Assembly (NCBI GenBank): GCA_003520455.1
Contig: DOUV01000768.1
Coordinates: 1-7,862, forward strand
Origin: Chloroflexota bacterium
Lineage (GTDB): Bacteria; Chloroflexota; Anaerolineae; Ardenticatenales; Ardenticatenaceae
DNA: 7,862 nt
Direction of reading: 5' to 3'
The translations under genes and the position numbers were made by a program. Shown here in pieces: positions 5,882 to 7,862 of this stretch. Positions within the stretch are counted from its first letter, which is position 1. Each line of letters begins with the position of its first letter. Below the pieces are notes generated by a model that saw only the letters and a list, made by a program, of their open reading frames with translations, did not search any database and was not told the DNA's origin.

Positions 5882-6499
5882 ATGACTGTTCGGTTGCAGC
5901 TTGCGCTTGACGTTCTGGAGATCGATACCGCGGTCAGATTAGTGGCCGCCACGGCCGAGTGGGTGGATGACTTCGAGGCCGGGTCACCACTGCTGGTGAC
6001 CCAGGGGACCGCCGCCATCCGCGACCTGCGCCGTCACTGCCCCGACCACCGGCTCATTGCCGACCCTAAGGTTGCCGACGCCGGCGCGCTGATCGCCGAG
6101 GCCTGTTTCAGCGCCGGTGCCGATGGCATCACCGTGCTGGCGCAGGCCTCACAGATGACGCTCGAGGCGGCGCGCACGGTCGCAGACCGCTACGGTGGCG
6201 CCATCTGGCTGGACCTCATCGGGAGTGAGAATCCGACGGTGCGCGCCCAGGTGATGGCGCCCCTGGTGGACGGGTTTATTATCTACCGGCCCCCGTCCGG
6301 GCTCCCGCGGGTGGTGGTTGACACCATTCTGGGGTTGGGCAAACCGGTGCGGGTGGCCGGGGGGCTGACCGTCGAGACGGTGGCGCGGTTGGCAGGGCTG
6401 GCCCTCGATGGGATCATCGTCGGGTCGGCGATCCTGCACTCCGACAAGCCAGGGAGCATGGCACGGGCCTTTCGAACTGCCCTGGAGGAGCTCGCATGA
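5882..6499 (+). CDS. hxlA: 3-hexulose-6-phosphate synthase-like protein (OMP decarboxylase superfamily)
   Basis: Likely joins formaldehyde and ribulose 5-phosphate to give 3-hexulose 6-phosphate, or runs in reverse. The product is 205 residues, a normal single (beta/alpha)8 barrel. It opens LQLALDVL with Asp10, then VDDFEAGSPL with Glu32, and carries the superfamily DxKxxD motif as ADPKVADAG (Asp61, Lys63, Asp66). The phosphate-binding ends are VAGGLTVET (158-166) and DGIIVGSAIL (176-185). Against the related 3-keto-L-gulonate-6-phosphate decarboxylases, Asp111 and Ala159 match the choices typical of hexulose synthases. Odd: where the superfamily has the YH- or VH-type histidine, this protein reads IIYRPPSG, with Arg136. 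ADPK also differs from the usual ADLK. Its stop overlaps the next start (ATGA), so the two are translationally coupled, and that partner supports the assignment. The family is firm; the exact substrate is less certain. Confidence 0.75.
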   Translation: MTVRLQLALDVLEIDTAVRLVAATAEWVDDFEAGSPLLVTQGTAAIRDLRRHCPDHRLIADPKVADAGALIAEACFSAGADGITVLAQASQMTLEAARTVADRYGGAIWLDLIGSENPTVRAQVMAPLVDGFIIYRPPSGLPRVVVDTILGLGKPVRVAGGLTVETVARLAGLALDGIIVGSAILHSDKPGSMARAFRTALEELA

Positions 6500-7020
6500 A
6501 CGAGGAGATTCAACGGATCCTGGCGGAACTCTTGCCGGTCGTCCGGCAGGTCAGCGATGACCAGGTGACCCGGCTGGCACTGGCGATTCAAGACGCGCGG
6601 CGGACCTTTGTGATGGGCGAGGGGCGGACGGGGCTGATCGTGCGAGCCTTTGCGGCCCGCCTGGCCCAACTTGCGTTCCCGGCATACGTCATCGGCGAGA
6701 CGACTACCCCCGAAGTCGGGGCCGGTGACCTGCTCATCGCCGCCAACGGATCGGGGGATTTTCCGATCACGCTGCTGGTGGCCCAGCAGGCGCAGACGGT
6801 CGGCGCCCGTGTCGCCGGCCTGACGGCGGTCGCGGCGAGCTCGCTCGCCCAGGTGGCCGATCTCGACGTGGTGCTACCTGGGGTTGTCAGAGGACAACCC
6901 GGATCGGCCCAGCCGTTTAGCGCACTTTTCCAGCAAGTGTTGTGGGTCTATCTCGATGCGGTCGCGCTGCGGCTGGCGGCCGAGGGCAACAGTCCGGCCC
7001 CGCGGCGCGGCCAGGAGTAG
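6496..7020 (+). CDS. hxlB: 6-phospho-3-hexuloisomerase-like SIS-domain protein
   Basis: Expected to convert 3-hexulose 6-phosphate to fructose 6-phosphate, completing the ribulose monophosphate module with the gene before it. The product is 174 residues, close to the usual 175-185. The SIS domain shows FVMGEGRTGL (38-47), AFAARLAQL (51-59), the highly characteristic YVIGETTTPEVGAGDLL (64-80) and the phosphosugar loop NGSGD (84-88). A C-terminal helix follows at FSALFQQVLWVYLDA (141-155). Relatives carry Phe-Glu-(Gln/Glu) in that helix; here it is Phe145-Gln146-Gln147, so the conserved Glu is gone. The start is secure: GGAGGAG at 6484-6490, five bases upstream, with a 4-bp ATGA overlap. A perfect 8-bp hairpin (6881-6900) sits in the coding sequence just before that helix. 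The gene converges on the Nudix gene across 53 bases, and I see no clear terminator there. Confidence 0.8.
   Translation: MNEEIQRILAELLPVVRQVSDDQVTRLALAIQDARRTFVMGEGRTGLIVRAFAARLAQLAFPAYVIGETTTPEVGAGDLLIAANGSGDFPITLLVAQQAQTVGARVAGLTAVAASSLAQVADLDVVLPGVVRGQPGSAQPFSALFQQVLWVYLDAVALRLAAEGNSPAPRRGQE
6881..6900 (+). repeat. Perfect hairpin within the isomerase coding sequence
   Basis: GGGTTGTC (6881-6888) and GACAACCC (6893-6900) form an 8-bp stem around the four-base loop AGAG. They encode the loop between DVVLPG and the C-terminal helix. No T run follows. Confidence 0.5.
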
Positions 7021-7073
7021 ACGCCGCCTTCTCCCTCCAATTCATGATCACCAGGAGACCGAGACGTTCGCTC

Positions 7074-7709
7074 TCAGCGATCGAAATAGGCGCGCCGGTC
7101 GCCGTGCCACACCCGAAAGGCGTCAAGTATCCGCCCGGCGTGGCCCGGGTCAATGTCTGGAGGCAGGTCGTTTTCAGCAAACCAGGCTGCGTCCAGCACC
7201 TCGAGGTCGTGGGAGGGCTTCGCCGCCACCTGGCTTCCGTTCATCGGTTTGCAGAGAAAGAGAAAATGGTAGAGGTGGTGGCGGCTCAACGTGCCGCAGA
7301 GGCGCGAGTCGTGGACACCGACCAGGGCGACCGCCTCGGCGCGCGCCCCCGTTTCTTCGAATGCCTCGCGCACGGCCCCCTCGGCCGGCGTCTCACCGAC
7401 AGAGAGCGCGCCGCCGGGCATGGCCCACAGCTGGTTGTCGGCCCGCCGAATCAGGAGAATCTTCCCCTCGTCGTCGATGATGGCCGCATCGGCGACCGTG
7501 ATCGGCGTCGGCCGGGAAAAGATCGGCGCGCGCAACGTTTCGATCTCTGCGAGGGGCTGTCCTGTTGCCAGGGCGAGCATCTCCATCGCGATGGTCTGGA
7601 TCGCGCGATAGTTCGACCGGTCGTAGATGTTGTCGGAGAAACGGAGCCCCATCGCCGACATATCACGGAGCCTGTCGGCCCAGAGGGCGAGTTGTTGGGC
7701 AGGTGTCAT
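7074..7709 (-). CDS. Nudix hydrolase with N-terminal helical domain (NUDIX_N_2 type)
   Basis: Hydrolyses a nucleoside diphosphate linked to another moiety; the exact substrate cannot be read from sequence. The product is 211 residues. Residues 1-65 form the helical N-terminal domain found in a subgroup of Nudix proteins related to ADP-ribose pyrophosphatases (opening QQLALWADRL, then YDRSNY). The Nudix fold starts near residue 70 with a complete Nudix box, Gx5Ex7REUxEExGU, at 100-122: Gly100, Glu106, Arg114, Glu115, Glu118, Glu119, Gly121. It ends normally near WFAENDLPPD and a C-terminal helix. Its ATG at 7709 has only a weak Shine-Dalgarno but overlaps the TGA of a 24-codon upstream ORF as ATGA, so it may be translated by coupling. 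It converges on the hexulose operon. Nothing in the sequence ties it to formaldehyde or pentose metabolism. Confidence 0.93.
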   Translation of the reverse strand: MTPAQQLALWADRLRDMSAMGLRFSDNIYDRSNYRAIQTIAMEMLALATGQPLAEIETLRAPIFSRPTPITVADAAIIDDEGKILLIRRADNQLWAMPGGALSVGETPAEGAVREAFEETGARAEAVALVGVHDSRLCGTLSRHHLYHFLFLCKPMNGSQVAAKPSHDLEVLDAAWFAENDLPPDIDPGHAGRILDAFRVWHGDRRAYFDR

Positions 7710-7780
7710 CGTTGATACTCGCCGAGCCAGGAGACCCGGCTCAGTTCATCGTCGCAGCTCTCTCGAAGCAACCGTAACAT
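7706..7780 (-). CDS. Possible 24-residue leader ORF coupled to the Nudix gene
   Basis: From ATG at 7780 this encodes 24 residues, beginning MLRLLRESCDDEL and ending LGEYQR, and its TGA overlaps the Nudix ATG by four bases. A good GGAGGA (7791-7796) precedes it by ten bases, better than any site in front of the Nudix start itself. The frame is open upstream to a TGA at 7859-7861, so a GTG start at 7810 (34 residues) is possible but has no Shine-Dalgarno. I do not recognise the peptide. It may serve only to couple ribosomes into the Nudix gene, or be chance. Confidence 0.35.
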   Translation of the reverse strand: MLRLLRESCDDELSRVSWLGEYQR

Positions 7781-7862
7781 CTCTACCGAATCCTCCGCTA
7801 TGATGGACACTGTTGGCGAATTGGTACAAGTGGCAGGCGCCGGTTTGTAGTGCGCGCTTCAG

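Noticed and set aside
5875..6018. N-terminal extension of the sortase to an ATG at 6018
   Set aside because: It is antisense to the conserved start of the hexulose synthase gene and encodes neither a signal peptide nor the missing LysM half.
7799..7829. Possible minus-strand promoter TTGTAC...CATCAT before the Nudix gene
   Set aside because: Poor -35 and -10 matches, and the predicted start point would fall on the Shine-Dalgarno of the small ORF.

Overview
This is a GC-rich bacterial chromosomal window. It carries housekeeping genes (dnaA, a thioredoxin-reductase-type flavoprotein, a Nudix hydrolase) beside accessory ones (a secreted glycosidase-like protein, a broken sortase, and a hexulose-phosphate synthase/isomerase pair). 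The codon composition, the glycosidase-like domain behind carboxypeptidase-regulatory-type repeats, the LysM-sortase remnant and palindrome-rich intergenic DNA together suggest Chloroflexota, perhaps the Thermomicrobia. That placement is an impression from gene content, not a computed result. I see no CRISPR array, transposase, tRNA or rRNA.

Left part, minus strand (1-2978): dnaA runs leftward from a clear promoter at 3262-3290, ends in a good intrinsic terminator at 1449-1485, and is followed by a separately promoted gene. That gene fuses an N-terminal glutaredoxin/mycoredoxin-like domain to a thioredoxin reductase-like flavoprotein and runs off the left edge. dnaA has neither dnaN, recF, gyrB nor rpmH beside it here, and no DnaA-box cluster is visible.

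Centre, plus strand (3435-5013): a promoter divergent from dnaA drives an exported protein with two small beta-sandwich repeats and a DUF4015-type putative glycosyl hydrolase barrel. Its Shine-Dalgarno points to a CTG start that restores a complete signal peptide. The 276-bp convergent gap that follows is packed with inverted repeats.

Right part (5290-7780): a minus-strand LysM-sortase has lost its 5' end exactly where a plus-strand operon begins. The operon encodes a 3-hexulose-6-phosphate synthase-like protein and a 6-phospho-3-hexuloisomerase-like SIS protein, overlapping by ATGA. Both look like ribulose-monophosphate-pathway enzymes for formaldehyde or pentose metabolism, yet each differs at a position normally invariant for catalysis. 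A minus-strand Nudix hydrolase, possibly translationally coupled to a 24-codon upstream ORF, closes the window.

No wholly new multi-gene system is evident. The best leads are the sortase/hexulose-operon junction, the altered catalytic positions of that enzyme pair, the non-canonical CTG start, and the glutaredoxin-reductase fusion lacking the usual NADPH signature.
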